In this document: piece after piece, positions 45,405 through 53,790 of the stretch
How positions within the stretch are numbered: position 1 is the stretch's first letter
Layout: each line of letters opens with the position of its first letter
Assembly (NCBI GenBank): GCA_965218495.1
Contig: OZ244626.1
Coordinates: 1 to 64,000 of the forward strand
Origin: G965218495 sp965218495
GTDB lineage: Bacteria; Bacteroidota; Rhodothermia; Rhodothermales; Bin80
Reading direction: 5' to 3'
Length of the DNA: 64,000 bases
Program-made: the position numbers and the translations under genes
Notes under the pieces: model-generated
Database searches by the model: none
The model's input: only the letters and a program-made list of their open reading frames with translations
What the model was told of the DNA's origin: nothing

Positions 45405-48400
45405 CTCAATGCCTGACCAGGGCGGCAGCAGATTGCTGGGCTCAAAGGCTCCCACATTCGAGGCGCACGAAGCGGAGCACATCGCCGCGGACCACTTTGG
45501 CATCGTGGGCATAGCCACAGCACTGCCAAGTCATGTTGACCAAAACTTTCTGATTAAGGCCAGGGATGCGCGGTACGTGCTCAAAATCGCGAATGCCTCA
45601 GCTGACCCGGCGGCCTTGGACTTGCAGCATACGGTGCTCCTGTACTTAGCTGAGCGGCGCACGGAATTCGCACACCTGCAGATGACGCGCTCGGGTGCTT
45701 GCACCGCACGGGTGAAGGCACCCGGCGGGAGTTTCCATTACGTCTGGATGGTCACGTACCTCAAAGGTCGAACGTTAGGAACGGTACGTCCGCATATGCC
45801 GCACCTGCTTCGAGGTCTGGGCACTCTCTTGGGAGGACTGGATCGCGTCCTCGCGGGGTTTGCACATCCTCATGCAGCGCGATACCACGCATGGGACTTA
45901 CGCCATGCTGCCGGCTTACGCTGCTACCTGCCAAACATCAACGACGAAGGTAGGCGTGCCATGGTGGCGCGTGCGTTGGAACGCTTCGAAGGCAGCATCC
46001 TGCCCCAGCTATTGAGTCTGCGCCAGAGCATCATCCACAATGATGCGAACGACTACAACGTACTTGTTACCGGAGCCGGGTACGAAGCACAGGTGTCAGG
46101 GCTTGTGGATTTTGGAGACATGGTATACACGCACCTCGTATGCGAGGTGGCCATTGCTGCCACGTACGTGATGCTGGGTAAGCCGGATCCAGTGGGCGTG
46201 GCCGCCCATGTCATAAGCGGCTATCACCAAGCCTACCCGCTCCAGGAAGTGGAGCTGGAGCTGCTGTATGACCTTGTCATCGCCAGGCTTTGCAGCAGCG
46301 TACTCGTCTCTGCGTACCGTACGACGGTGGAGCCGGAAAACGAGTACCTGCGCATCTCGGAGGCGCCTGCCTGGGCGCTCTTGAACCGACTGTACGCCGG
46401 TTCGCGGTCCTTGGCCCTGTACCGGTTTCGGGAAGCCTGCGGACTCCCTGTGTGCCCGTCCACGGAGCGGGCCGTAGCGTGGCTAAAGGAACACGCGGGC
46501 GAATTTGCACCCGTGGTTCAGCCTGATATGCGTAAAGTGCTGCCCTTTGTCCTTGATGCCAGCGTGGCGAATCCGCAGATGGGGATGCCCATGCGAGATG
46601 TGCACAAGGCATCCCAAGCTCTGCTTGCACGTGTAGGCCGCGCCGGCGCCGCGGTCGGCGTCGGGCAGTACGACGAGCCACGCCTGATCTACACGGCCGC
46701 CCAGTTCCGGCATCCGAACAACGAATTCGACGAGCGCCGAACCATACATCTGGGAATCGATCTTTTCCAGGAAGCGGGCTCGCCGGTCTTTGCCCCGCTG
46801 GATGGTGTTGTACACAGTCTGGAGAAATGTGCCCAGCCCCTTGACTTTGGCGGCCTTGTCATTCTTCGTCACGAGGTGGACGATGCAACATTCTATACGT
46901 TGTACGGGCACCTGAGTCGTGCCTCCGTCGACGACCTGAAAAAGGGATCCGCGGTTTGCAAGGGGCAGCAGCTAGCTAAGCTTGGTACCCCCGAGGAGAA
47001 TGGCGGATGGGTGCCGCACCTGCATTTTCAGTTATTTGGAGACCTGCTGGAGGAAGAAGGTGCCCGTATGGGCGTGGCACCAGCCAGCCAGCGTGCGGTC
47101 TGGTTGGGAATCTGTCCAGATCCCAACCTGATCTTGGGAATCCCCAAGCAGTGCTTTCCGCCCCGGGCTTGGGAGGTCGATCAGATCAAAAGGCTACGGA
47201 AGCAACACCTAGGCGGAAACCTCAGCCTCAGCTACCGCACGCCGCTGCACATCGTGCGCGGAATTGGGCGACATCTCTATGACGCGGCAGGGCGCGCCTA
47301 TCTTGACGCTGTCAACAATGTGCCGCATGTGGGGCATTGCCATCCTGCGGTTGTCCGTGCTGCGCAGCGGCAGCAGCCAATTCTCAGTACCAATACCCGC
47401 TACCTGCACGCGGCTCTAGTGCAGTATGCACAGCGTATCGCGGGGACAATGCCGGACCCACTTGAGGTGTGCTTTTTTGTCAATTCCGGCAGTGAGGCCA
47501 ACGACCTGGCACTGCGCCTGGCCCATGCTTACACAAGCGCTGCCGGAATAGTCGTCCTGGATGGTGCCTACCATGGCCATCTAAGCTCGCTGATTGCCAT
47601 TAGCCCCTACAAGTTTGATGGACCTGGTGGCGAAGGCGCGCCGCACCATGTCCAGATGGCCTTGACTCCGGATACCTACCGTGGACCGCACCGCGGTCAT
47701 GACGCGTGGGAACGCTATGCGGAGAGCGTACGCGAGGCCGTGCAGAATCTGGGACGGCCGCTTTGCGCGTTTATTTGCGAGTCGTTGCTTGGCTGCGGCG
47801 GGCAGATAGAGTTCCCTCCAGGCTACCTGAAAGCCGCGTACGACTACGTACGGCAGGCCGGGGGACTCTGCATCGCGGACGAGGTGCAGGTAGGCTTTGG
47901 TCGGGTAGGGTCCCACTTCTGGGGCTTTGAAACCCAGGGCGTGGTGCCCGATATCGTGGTGTTGGGCAAGCCAATAGGGAATGGGCATCCACTGGCCGGT
48001 GTGGTGACGACGCGGACGATAGCGGATGCGTTCGATAACGGAATGGAATTCTTCAGCACATTCGGCGGAAACCCGGTATCGTGCGCCGTGGGCATGGCCG
48101 TCCTTGATGTGATGGAGCAAGAACACCTACAGGAGAATGCGCTGAGGACAGGCAACTACCTGCGCGCGCGACTGGAAGCACTAAAGGAACTGCACCCTAT
48201 CGTGGGGGACGTTCGCGGTCGAGGACTGTTTCTGGGTGTGGAGCTAGTGGTGGATCGCGTTAAGCGAGCGCCGGCAACCGGTAAGGCCGCCTACGTGGCC
48301 AACCGCATGTGTGATCGCGGGGTGCTGGTTTCTACGGATGGACCCTTTCGTAACGTCCTCAAGATCAAGCCGCCCCTAGTGTTTACCGCGGCAGATGCTG

Positions 48401-48459
48401 ACCTGCTGGTGGACACCCTCAGGGATATACTAACGGAGGACTACGTCGCGATGTGCTAG
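45397..48459 (+). CDS. Three-domain fusion: phosphotransferase kinase, M23 LytM peptidase, class III aminotransferase/phospho-lyase
   Basis: 1020 residues. Residues about 25-370 are an APH/hydroxylysine-kinase-type kinase (IIHNDANDYNVLV with D216 and N221; LVDFGD with D238). About 440-560 are an M23/LytM domain with its metal residues kept (HLGID H451/D455; HLHF H541/H543). About 600-1015 are a class III PLP enzyme (NNVPHVGHCHP, SGSEAND, lysine K858 in LGKPIGNG). The last part closely resembles human ETNPPL/PHYKPL phospho-lyases (INNV-HVGHCHP, TNTRYLH, VLKIKPP). A likely activity is phosphorylation of an amino alcohol or hydroxy-amino acid and then elimination of ammonia and phosphate. There is no signal peptide, so the M23 domain is odd. 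The stop TAG shares its TA with the IS630 insertion. Confidence 0.92.
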   Translation: MSSSMPDQGGSRLLGSKAPTFEAHEAEHIAADHFGIVGIATALPSHVDQNFLIKARDARYVLKIANASADPAALDLQHTVLLYLAERRTEFAHLQMTRSGACTARVKAPGGSFHYVWMVTYLKGRTLGTVRPHMPHLLRGLGTLLGGLDRVLAGFAHPHAARYHAWDLRHAAGLRCYLPNINDEGRRAMVARALERFEGSILPQLLSLRQSIIHNDANDYNVLVTGAGYEAQVSGLVDFGDMVYTHLVCEVAIAATYVMLGKPDPVGVAAHVISGYHQAYPLQEVELELLYDLVIARLCSSVLVSAYRTTVEPENEYLRISEAPAWALLNRLYAGSRSLALYRFREACGLPVCPSTERAVAWLKEHAGEFAPVVQPDMRKVLPFVLDASVANPQMGMPMRDVHKASQALLARVGRAGAAVGVGQYDEPRLIYTAAQFRHPNNEFDERRTIHLGIDLFQEAGSPVFAPLDGVVHSLEKCAQPLDFGGLVILRHEVDDATFYTLYGHLSRASVDDLKKGSAVCKGQQLAKLGTPEENGGWVPHLHFQLFGDLLEEEGARMGVAPASQRAVWLGICPDPNLILGIPKQCFPPRAWEVDQIKRLRKQHLGGNLSLSYRTPLHIVRGIGRHLYDAAGRAYLDAVNNVPHVGHCHPAVVRAAQRQQPILSTNTRYLHAALVQYAQRIAGTMPDPLEVCFFVNSGSEANDLALRLAHAYTSAAGIVVLDGAYHGHLSSLIAISPYKFDGPGGEGAPHHVQMALTPDTYRGPHRGHDAWERYAESVREAVQNLGRPLCAFICESLLGCGGQIEFPPGYLKAAYDYVRQAGGLCIADEVQVGFGRVGSHFWGFETQGVVPDIVVLGKPIGNGHPLAGVVTTRTIADAFDNGMEFFSTFGGNPVSCAVGMAVLDVMEQEHLQENALRTGNYLRARLEALKELHPIVGDVRGRGLFLGVELVVDRVKRAPATGKAAYVANRMCDRGVLVSTDGPFRNVLKIKPPLVFTAADADLLVDTLRDILTEDYVAMC
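48457..48458. other. Left TA target-site duplication of the IS630 element
   Basis: The dinucleotide TA immediately before the left inverted repeat matches the TA after the right one (49606-49607). It is also the first two bases of the fusion gene's stop codon. IS630 elements duplicate a TA on insertion. Confidence 0.85.
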
Positions 48460-48485
48460 TGTTGTGTCCCATTAATAAGCGACGT
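48459..48485. repeat. Left terminal inverted repeat of the IS630 element
   Basis: 27 bases beginning GTGTTGTGTCCCA. It matches the reverse complement of 49579-49605 with three mismatches (positions 6, 14 and 20 of the repeat). Confidence 0.9.
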
Positions 48486-48519
48486 ATATTAGTGACTTCA
48501 CCATCCATGCCAGAAGTCT

Positions 48520-49602
48520 ATGCGTCGCGGAAGAAAACTTGCGCCCCTAGTTCTCTCTAATGAGCAGCGAAACCAGCTCGTCGCCTTGTCGAAATCCACT
48601 ACTATGCCCCACGGCATGGTTCAAAGAGCGAAGACCATTCTGGCCTGCGCGGCTGGGGACACCAATGCTGCGGTTGCCCTTGCGTTGGGAGTATCCGCGT
48701 CCACCGTAAGCAAATGGCGGAGCCGGTTCTTGGACCGTGGCTTGCAAGGGCTCCACGACGAGCTGCGTCCGGGACGGCCCCGAACGCACGATGACGAGAA
48801 AGTGGCCCAGGTGATTAATCGTGCGCTGCAACAGAAGCCCGCCCATGCGAATGCTTGGAGCGTTCGCCTGATGGCCGAGGCCGAAGGCGTGTCTAAGAGC
48901 ACAGTGCAGCGCTGGTTTGCCCTCTTTGGGCTCAAACCCCATCGCAGCAGGACGTTCAAGCTGTCCAGCGATCCCTTCTTTATCGAAAAGGTTCGCGACA
49001 TCACCGGGCTATATCTAAACCCGCCCGATCACGCGATCGTGTTGTGCGTGGACGAAAAGAGCCAAATACAAGCACTCAACCGCTCCCAGCCCACGTTGCC
49101 ATTGGGGCTGGGCTATGTAGAGGGGTACACCCATGACTACATCCGCCATGGCACGACTACACTGTTCGCAGCACTCAACATAGCCACGGGCAAGGTAATT
49201 GGGAAATGCATGGCGCGGCATCGGCATCAGGAGTTTCTCTCCTTTTTGCGACTGCTCGAGCGCGAAACTCCGAAGGATCTGGACCTGCACTTGATCTTGG
49301 ACAACTACGCAACGCACAAGCATCCGAAAGTTATGGCGTGGCTGTCCAAGCGGCCTCGTTACCACCTTCACTTCACGCCTACCTCCGCATCGTGGCTGAA
49401 CCAGGTTGAACGGTGGTTTGGTCTAATCAGTCGGCGCGCGATCAAACGGGGTTCGTTTACAAGCGTAAAGCAGTTAAAGCAGACCATCGAGCAGTTCATT
49501 GCAGCGTACAATGAGGAGGCGACGCCGTTTGTTTGGGTTGCTACGGCGGACTCGATCTTCAGTAAGATTCAACGTTTAACGTCGCGTATTACTGGGACAT
49601 AA
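48520..49602 (+). CDS. IS630-family transposase
   Basis: 360 residues. Helix-turn-helix DNA-binding regions occupy the N-terminal 140 residues (ALGVSASTVSKWRSRF and EGVSKSTVQRWFALFG). The DDE catalytic triad is D178 (VLCVDEKSQ), D261 (HLILDNYATHKHP) and E297 (WLNQVERWF), with the spacing of the Tc1/mariner-IS630 superfamily. The gene is uninterrupted. Its stop TAA at 49600-49602 lies inside the right inverted repeat. It catalyses cut-and-paste movement at TA targets. Confidence 0.96.
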   Translation: MRRGRKLAPLVLSNEQRNQLVALSKSTTMPHGMVQRAKTILACAAGDTNAAVALALGVSASTVSKWRSRFLDRGLQGLHDELRPGRPRTHDDEKVAQVINRALQQKPAHANAWSVRLMAEAEGVSKSTVQRWFALFGLKPHRSRTFKLSSDPFFIEKVRDITGLYLNPPDHAIVLCVDEKSQIQALNRSQPTLPLGLGYVEGYTHDYIRHGTTTLFAALNIATGKVIGKCMARHRHQEFLSFLRLLERETPKDLDLHLILDNYATHKHPKVMAWLSKRPRYHLHFTPTSASWLNQVERWFGLISRRAIKRGSFTSVKQLKQTIEQFIAAYNEEATPFVWVATADSIFSKIQRLTSRITGT

Positions 49603-49605
49603 CAC
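49579..49605. repeat. Right terminal inverted repeat of the IS630 element
   Basis: 27 bases ending CTGGGACATAACAC, the imperfect reverse complement of the left repeat. It overlaps the last 24 bases of the transposase gene, including the stop codon. Confidence 0.9.
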
Positions 49606-50078
49606 TAGAGGTTGACCTCTATCATAAAGAGTTCGAAAATCAATGTCGAATTAGGCGGGATTCTGGCTCGGGGGACATCGCCGTAGCCGAGTTCCGGCGG
49701 AATAACCAACTGCCGTTCGCCCCCTTCTTTCATGCCGAGCACACCTTGATCCCAGCCGGTAATGACAAAACCGGAACCTAACGTGAATTCAAACGGCTGC
49801 TCCCTGGCAAAAGAGGAATCGAAAAGGGTGCTGTCTGTCAGCCACCCGTGATAGTGGACGGCGACAATGTCGCCGTTTTTTGCCGCAGAGCCTTCCCCCT
49901 CCCTAAAGTCGTAGTACTTAAGTCCGGTCGGAAGGACAAGATAGTCATCCTCAGCCACGACGCGCGGCTTGGGGAAATCGGCAGGATCTACCGGATCGGG
50001 TGTAGCTGGACCATCGCACGAAGCCACAAGCAGCGCCGCGAAGAGCGCTAAACAAGAGCTGCCACGCCAATGGGTCAT
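49605..50078 (-). CDS. FKBP-type peptidyl-prolyl isomerase lipoprotein
   Basis: 157 residues. The signal ends LLVASC, giving a lipidated cysteine near residue 21. A short linker is followed by a single FKBP domain (about 55-157) with VHYHGWLTDSTLFDSS, FTLGSGFVITGWDQGVLGMK, RQLVIPPELGYG and the final STLIFELFMIEV. It probably speeds proline isomerisation in folding proteins at the envelope. The stop codon TAG (read from CTA at 49605-49607) is formed jointly by the last base of the IS element and the TA duplication. No promoter is assigned in the 278 bp to the next gene. Confidence 0.95.
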   Translation of the reverse strand: MTHWRGSSCLALFAALLVASCDGPATPDPVDPADFPKPRVVAEDDYLVLPTGLKYYDFREGEGSAAKNGDIVAVHYHGWLTDSTLFDSSFAREQPFEFTLGSGFVITGWDQGVLGMKEGGERQLVIPPELGYGDVPRARIPPNSTLIFELFMIEVNL

Positions 50079-50356
50079 GGAACGATTTCCAGCTGATTCT
50101 CATTATTGCTTACAATTTTGAACGCACGCAAGTTCCGTGCCTAGCTCGGCTCTGGAGCACCCTAAGCCCAACTGGGGCGCCATGCGGAATGTCTTGTCAC
50201 GCACTGGCAATCTGGTTTCCGTGGCCTTGAGTATCAGTATGCCAATACCGTTCTCGAGCCGCTCTTCCTAAGCGGAAATAGCGGCTTCATGGCCTGTCAC
50301 TTTGGTACGCAAGCCCTATTATGTTCCGCTGTTCTCAAAGCCATACCTTCTAGCCG

Positions 50357-51745
50357 ATGTTTGCAGCCTCTGTGTACTCCAATCGTAGGAATCATCTTGC
50401 CTGTGCTGTTGGCTCTGGCGCTATCCTCTCTGTGGGCAGTGCCGAAGCCCCGATGAACTTCCCCGACAACTGGTATCCGTTTCGGCAGGATAGCTCGTTT
50501 CTGTACTATTGGGGACACGCCCTTCCACACCTGGCGGCGCTTATTGACACGGACGAAGGGCGCCACATCCTGTTTGCGGATAGCCCGGCCGTTGATGACA
50601 TCATCTGGAGCGGGCCGCAGCCCGAAGCTGCAGCTTTGGCGGAGCGCGTCGGAGCAACCGAGGTGCGTCCGCCAGCTGCGCTGGAGGATACATTGCGGCA
50701 GTTTGTTTCCTCCGGGCGCCGCGTGCATTTTGAGCCGCCTTATCGGCAAGACGCGCAAGCCAAATTGGAGACTCTGCTTCACTTGCGTGCTGGTACGGCT
50801 GGATTACACGCGTCCGGCACTCTTATGCGCGCCGTCATCGCGCAGCGATCCGCAAAGGAGGCGCGCGAAATCGACGAGATCGAGTCAGCCCTTGCAGTCT
50901 CCTACGACATGCATACGGCTGCTATGAGGCTCGCGCGGCCCGGTCGTTTTGAGCGCGATATAGCGGGCCACGTGGAAGGGATCGCTATCGCCGGCGGTGG
51001 CCGTTTGGCGTTTCCGTGCATCTTTTCCAAGCGCGGCGAAATTTTGCACAACCATTCGTATGGTAATCAGCTCCAGGCGGGTGACCTGGTCGTACACGAC
51101 AGCGGCGCGTCGTCTGCTTTGCAGTACGCCAGCGACATCACACGCACCGTTCCGGTGAGCGGCACGTTTTCCACGCGCCAACGCTCCATATACGAGTGTG
51201 TATTGCGGGCGCAGCTCGCGGCCATTGCAGCGATGAAGCCCGGGGTCTCATTTAGAGATGTGCATCTTATTGCGGCGCGATTTATCGCGAGAGGTCTCAA
51301 CGACCTGGGCCTGATGCGCGGCGATGTGGACGAGGCAGTCGCGGCCGGCGCGCACGCGCTCTTTTTCCCACACGGACTCGGCCACATGATGGGACTGGAC
51401 GTGCACGACCTCGAGGGATTGGGGGAGGACTTGGTCGGGTATGACAACACATTTCTGCGCGCTAGCCAGTTTGGGCTGGCGTATTTGCGTTTTGCCAAGG
51501 CGCTTGCGCCAGGGTATGTAATCACCGTAGAGCCAGGCTGCTACTTTGTGGGTGCGCTCATCGACCAGTGGCAGGCCGAGCGGCGCCACGAGGCTTTTAT
51601 CAACTACGACGCGCTGGGCGCGTGGCGTTCTTTTGGAGGCGTGCGAATTGAAGACGATGTGCTGGTGACCGGTGATGGTGCCCGGGTTCTGGGCAAGCCC
51701 ATTCCGAAGACTACCGCCGAAGTTGAGGCTGCCTGTGCGTTGTAG
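50357..51745 (+). CDS. Xaa-Pro aminopeptidase (aminopeptidase P family, M24B)
   Basis: 462 residues. The N-terminal AMP-N domain (about 1-140) includes APMNFPDNWYPFRQDSSF near residue 32. The pita-bread catalytic domain carries the two-metal ligands in VHDSG and SDITRT (two Asp), GLGHMMGLDVHD (His), TVEPGCYF (Glu) and GVRIEDDVLV (Glu). It removes N-terminal residues preceding proline. There is no signal peptide, so it is cytoplasmic. The start ATG is supported by alignment of the first residues to aminopeptidase P proteins. It converges with mtaB, with 2 nt between the stops. Confidence 0.93.
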   Translation: MFAASVYSNRRNHLACAVGSGAILSVGSAEAPMNFPDNWYPFRQDSSFLYYWGHALPHLAALIDTDEGRHILFADSPAVDDIIWSGPQPEAAALAERVGATEVRPPAALEDTLRQFVSSGRRVHFEPPYRQDAQAKLETLLHLRAGTAGLHASGTLMRAVIAQRSAKEAREIDEIESALAVSYDMHTAAMRLARPGRFERDIAGHVEGIAIAGGGRLAFPCIFSKRGEILHNHSYGNQLQAGDLVVHDSGASSALQYASDITRTVPVSGTFSTRQRSIYECVLRAQLAAIAAMKPGVSFRDVHLIAARFIARGLNDLGLMRGDVDEAVAAGAHALFFPHGLGHMMGLDVHDLEGLGEDLVGYDNTFLRASQFGLAYLRFAKALAPGYVITVEPGCYFVGALIDQWQAERRHEAFINYDALGAWRSFGGVRIEDDVLVTGDGARVLGKPIPKTTAEVEAACAL

Positions 51746-51747
51746 CC

Positions 51748-53049
51748 CTAACTTGTGACAGCAACCAGGTCCTCGCGCCGCTCAAGGCGTACAGCTTCGA
51801 TGTTCCCAACCCGTTCCAGATCGTTTGGGCGTCTTACCCGGATGTAGTTGTCGGTAAAGCCGTACATGTGGCCATTTGATCTCGTGCGCTCCCACAGCAC
51901 CGGCCGCGAGGTTCCGAGGTGGTCGTCCATAAAAGCCACCTGCTTCTGATTGGAGAGTGTTCTGAGCACTCTATTGCGTTCCGAACGAATATGCTTGGGG
52001 ACTCTCTCATGTTGCGCGGCCGTCGCGGACACGGTCCCAGGACGCTCGGAATAGGTGAAAGCGTGAAGGTATGTCACGGGCAGGTCTTGCACGAAGCGAT
52101 AGGTGTTTTGAAAGCGCTGTTGGGTCTCTCCCGGATGCCCGACGATAACGTCTGCGCCTACGCACGCGTCCGGCATGAGCTGGAAAATTCTAGCGACCCG
52201 GCCAGCAAAGACATGCTGGCGATAGCGCCGTCGCATAGCACCAAGCATCGCATCATCACCGCTCTGCAGCGGGATGTGGAAGTGTGGAACGAATGATGGC
52301 GTGCTCCCGACAAAATCAATGATAGCATCGGTAAGAAGGTTGGGCTCAATGGAGGAGATGCGGTAACGCTCAATTCCCTCGACGGTGCTTAGCTGGCGGA
52401 GGAGACCAAGCAAGCCCGCTCCGCCGTCGGTGTCATAAGTCCCTTGCCCGTACAGACCAATGTTTACACCCGTGAGCACGATCTCCTTGATCCCGCGCGC
52501 GGCAATGTCGTGCGCTTGCCGCAGGACCTGCCCGGGGGAGGCGCTGCGGCTCTTGCCTCTGGCGATAGGAATTGTGCAGAACGCGCACGAGTAATCACAG
52601 CCGTCCTGGATCTTCAAGAACGCACGGGTCCGCTCCGACGACAGCAGTGCTGCGTCAAACGCACGGATGTCACCAGTGCACGACACATCTATCTGCGTCT
52701 GCTCGCGCTGCTCGAATGAACGCACCAGCTCAAAGAGGCGGGCTTTCTCCTGCGTGCCCAGTACAACGTCGACGCCTTCGATGGCAGCGACCTCGGCGGG
52801 CTGCAGCTGAGCATAGCACCCAGTGACGATGACGCATGCGTCCGGACTGGTCCTGCACCCGCGCCGAATGACCTGTCGGCACTTGCGGGCGGCCTCTGCG
52901 GTGACCGAGCACGTGTTGATGACTACCACGTCGGCCGCCTCACCAAAAGGAACTACCGTATAGGCCCGTTGCGCAAAGGCGCGGCGCATCCCGCTGGATT
53001 CAGCAAAGTTGAGCTTGCAGCCGAGCGTGTGAAACGAAACCCGTGGCAT
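51748..53049 (-). CDS. mtaB: tRNA t6A37 methylthiotransferase MtaB
   Basis: About 433 residues from the ATG at 53047-53049; a longer start would run into the divergent decarboxylase gene. The N-terminal UPF0004 domain begins MPRVSFHTLGCKLNFAESSG. The radical SAM cluster is DGCDYSCAFCTIP, followed by a methylthiotransferase core and a C-terminal TRAM domain (about 370-433). The HTLGCKLN start and overall length place it with MtaB (YqeV) rather than MiaB or RimO. It adds a methylthio group to N6-threonylcarbamoyladenosine at position 37 of tRNAs. It is divergent from psd across 75 bp. Confidence 0.93.
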   Translation of the reverse strand: MPRVSFHTLGCKLNFAESSGMRRAFAQRAYTVVPFGEAADVVVINTCSVTAEAARKCRQVIRRGCRTSPDACVIVTGCYAQLQPAEVAAIEGVDVVLGTQEKARLFELVRSFEQREQTQIDVSCTGDIRAFDAALLSSERTRAFLKIQDGCDYSCAFCTIPIARGKSRSASPGQVLRQAHDIAARGIKEIVLTGVNIGLYGQGTYDTDGGAGLLGLLRQLSTVEGIERYRISSIEPNLLTDAIIDFVGSTPSFVPHFHIPLQSGDDAMLGAMRRRYRQHVFAGRVARIFQLMPDACVGADVIVGHPGETQQRFQNTYRFVQDLPVTYLHAFTYSERPGTVSATAAQHERVPKHIRSERNRVLRTLSNQKQVAFMDDHLGTSRPVLWERTRSNGHMYGFTDNYIRVRRPNDLERVGNIEAVRLERREDLVAVTS

Positions 53050-53124
53050 GAAGTAATTTGATGTTTCACTACTAACAAACTCTTGGGCCCGTGTCAGGCT
53101 CCCGGCAGCCATGACAAAGTACCA

Positions 53125-53790
53125 ATGATCGCGAGAGAAGGCTATCCAGTCATCGTGACGGCCTGGGTGTTAGTCTCTTTTGCTACCCTGACCGTGATGT
53201 CCACACCGTTGCCGATTTCTGTGCGTGCGGGCATCGGCGTAGGCATGGTTGTGGTCCTTGGAGGCTTGCCGCTGTACTTTTTTCGCGATCCGCCCAGAGA
53301 AGTGCCTCAGGATGCCCATGTGCTTTTGTTGGCGCCCGCCGATGGCAGGATTGTCAACATTGCGTTGGAAGACGAGCCGCAGTACCTGCAGGGTCCCGCC
53401 CGCCGCATCTCGATCTTCCTGTCGGTCTTGAACGTGCATGTCAACCGAATTCCGGCTGACGGTATCTTGGAGTTTGACCACTACGTTAGGGGCGCCCACC
53501 ATCTGGCATTGCGCGAAAAGGCCTCGCGTAAGAACGAGCAGTCCCAATTGGGAATCTGCCATCCACTGGGGCACAGAATACTATTCAAGCAGGTCGCAGG
53601 CGGCCTTTCGCGCCGCATAGTGTACCACGTGACATGCGGTGACACCGTCAAAGCAGGTGATCGTTTTGGCATAATCCGCTTCGGGTCAAGGCTCGATGTA
53701 CTTGTTTCTCCAGAAGTCCCCGTCACGGTGCGAGTAGGGGATCGGGTACGCGCAGGAGCAACAGTACTAGGCAGCCTGTCAACGGCATGA
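53125..53790 (+). CDS. psd: Phosphatidylserine decarboxylase (short, archaeal-type)
   Basis: 221 residues from the ATG at 53125. The protein is short and membrane-associated, with two hydrophobic N-terminal helices (about 7-45). LAPADGRIVNI, FLSVLNVHVNRIPADG and, near the C-terminus, IIRFGSRLDVLV follow. The Gly-Ser of FGS is the predicted self-cleavage site that makes the pyruvoyl cofactor. It forms phosphatidylethanolamine from phosphatidylserine. The stop overlaps the pssA start in ATGA (53787-53790), so the two enzymes of the pathway are coupled in one operon. Confidence 0.94.
   Translation: MIAREGYPVIVTAWVLVSFATLTVMSTPLPISVRAGIGVGMVVVLGGLPLYFFRDPPREVPQDAHVLLLAPADGRIVNIALEDEPQYLQGPARRISIFLSVLNVHVNRIPADGILEFDHYVRGAHHLALREKASRKNEQSQLGICHPLGHRILFKQVAGGLSRRIVYHVTCGDTVKAGDRFGIIRFGSRLDVLVSPEVPVTVRVGDRVRAGATVLGSLSTA

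Larger units (their letters stand above)
48459..49605 (+). mobile_element. Complete IS630-family insertion sequence (1147 bp)
   Basis: The element is bounded by 27-bp imperfect inverted repeats and flanked on both sides by TA. It carries a single transposase gene, which places it in the IS630/Tc1-mariner group. Removing it and one TA rebuilds the sequence GCTAGAGG, in which CTAG would give a stop codon to the plus-strand fusion gene and another to the minus-strand FKBP gene. CTAG is the known preferred target of the founding element IS630. Both flanking genes therefore end normally. The transposase is uninterrupted and the repeats are intact, so the element is probably recent and active. Confidence 0.93.
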
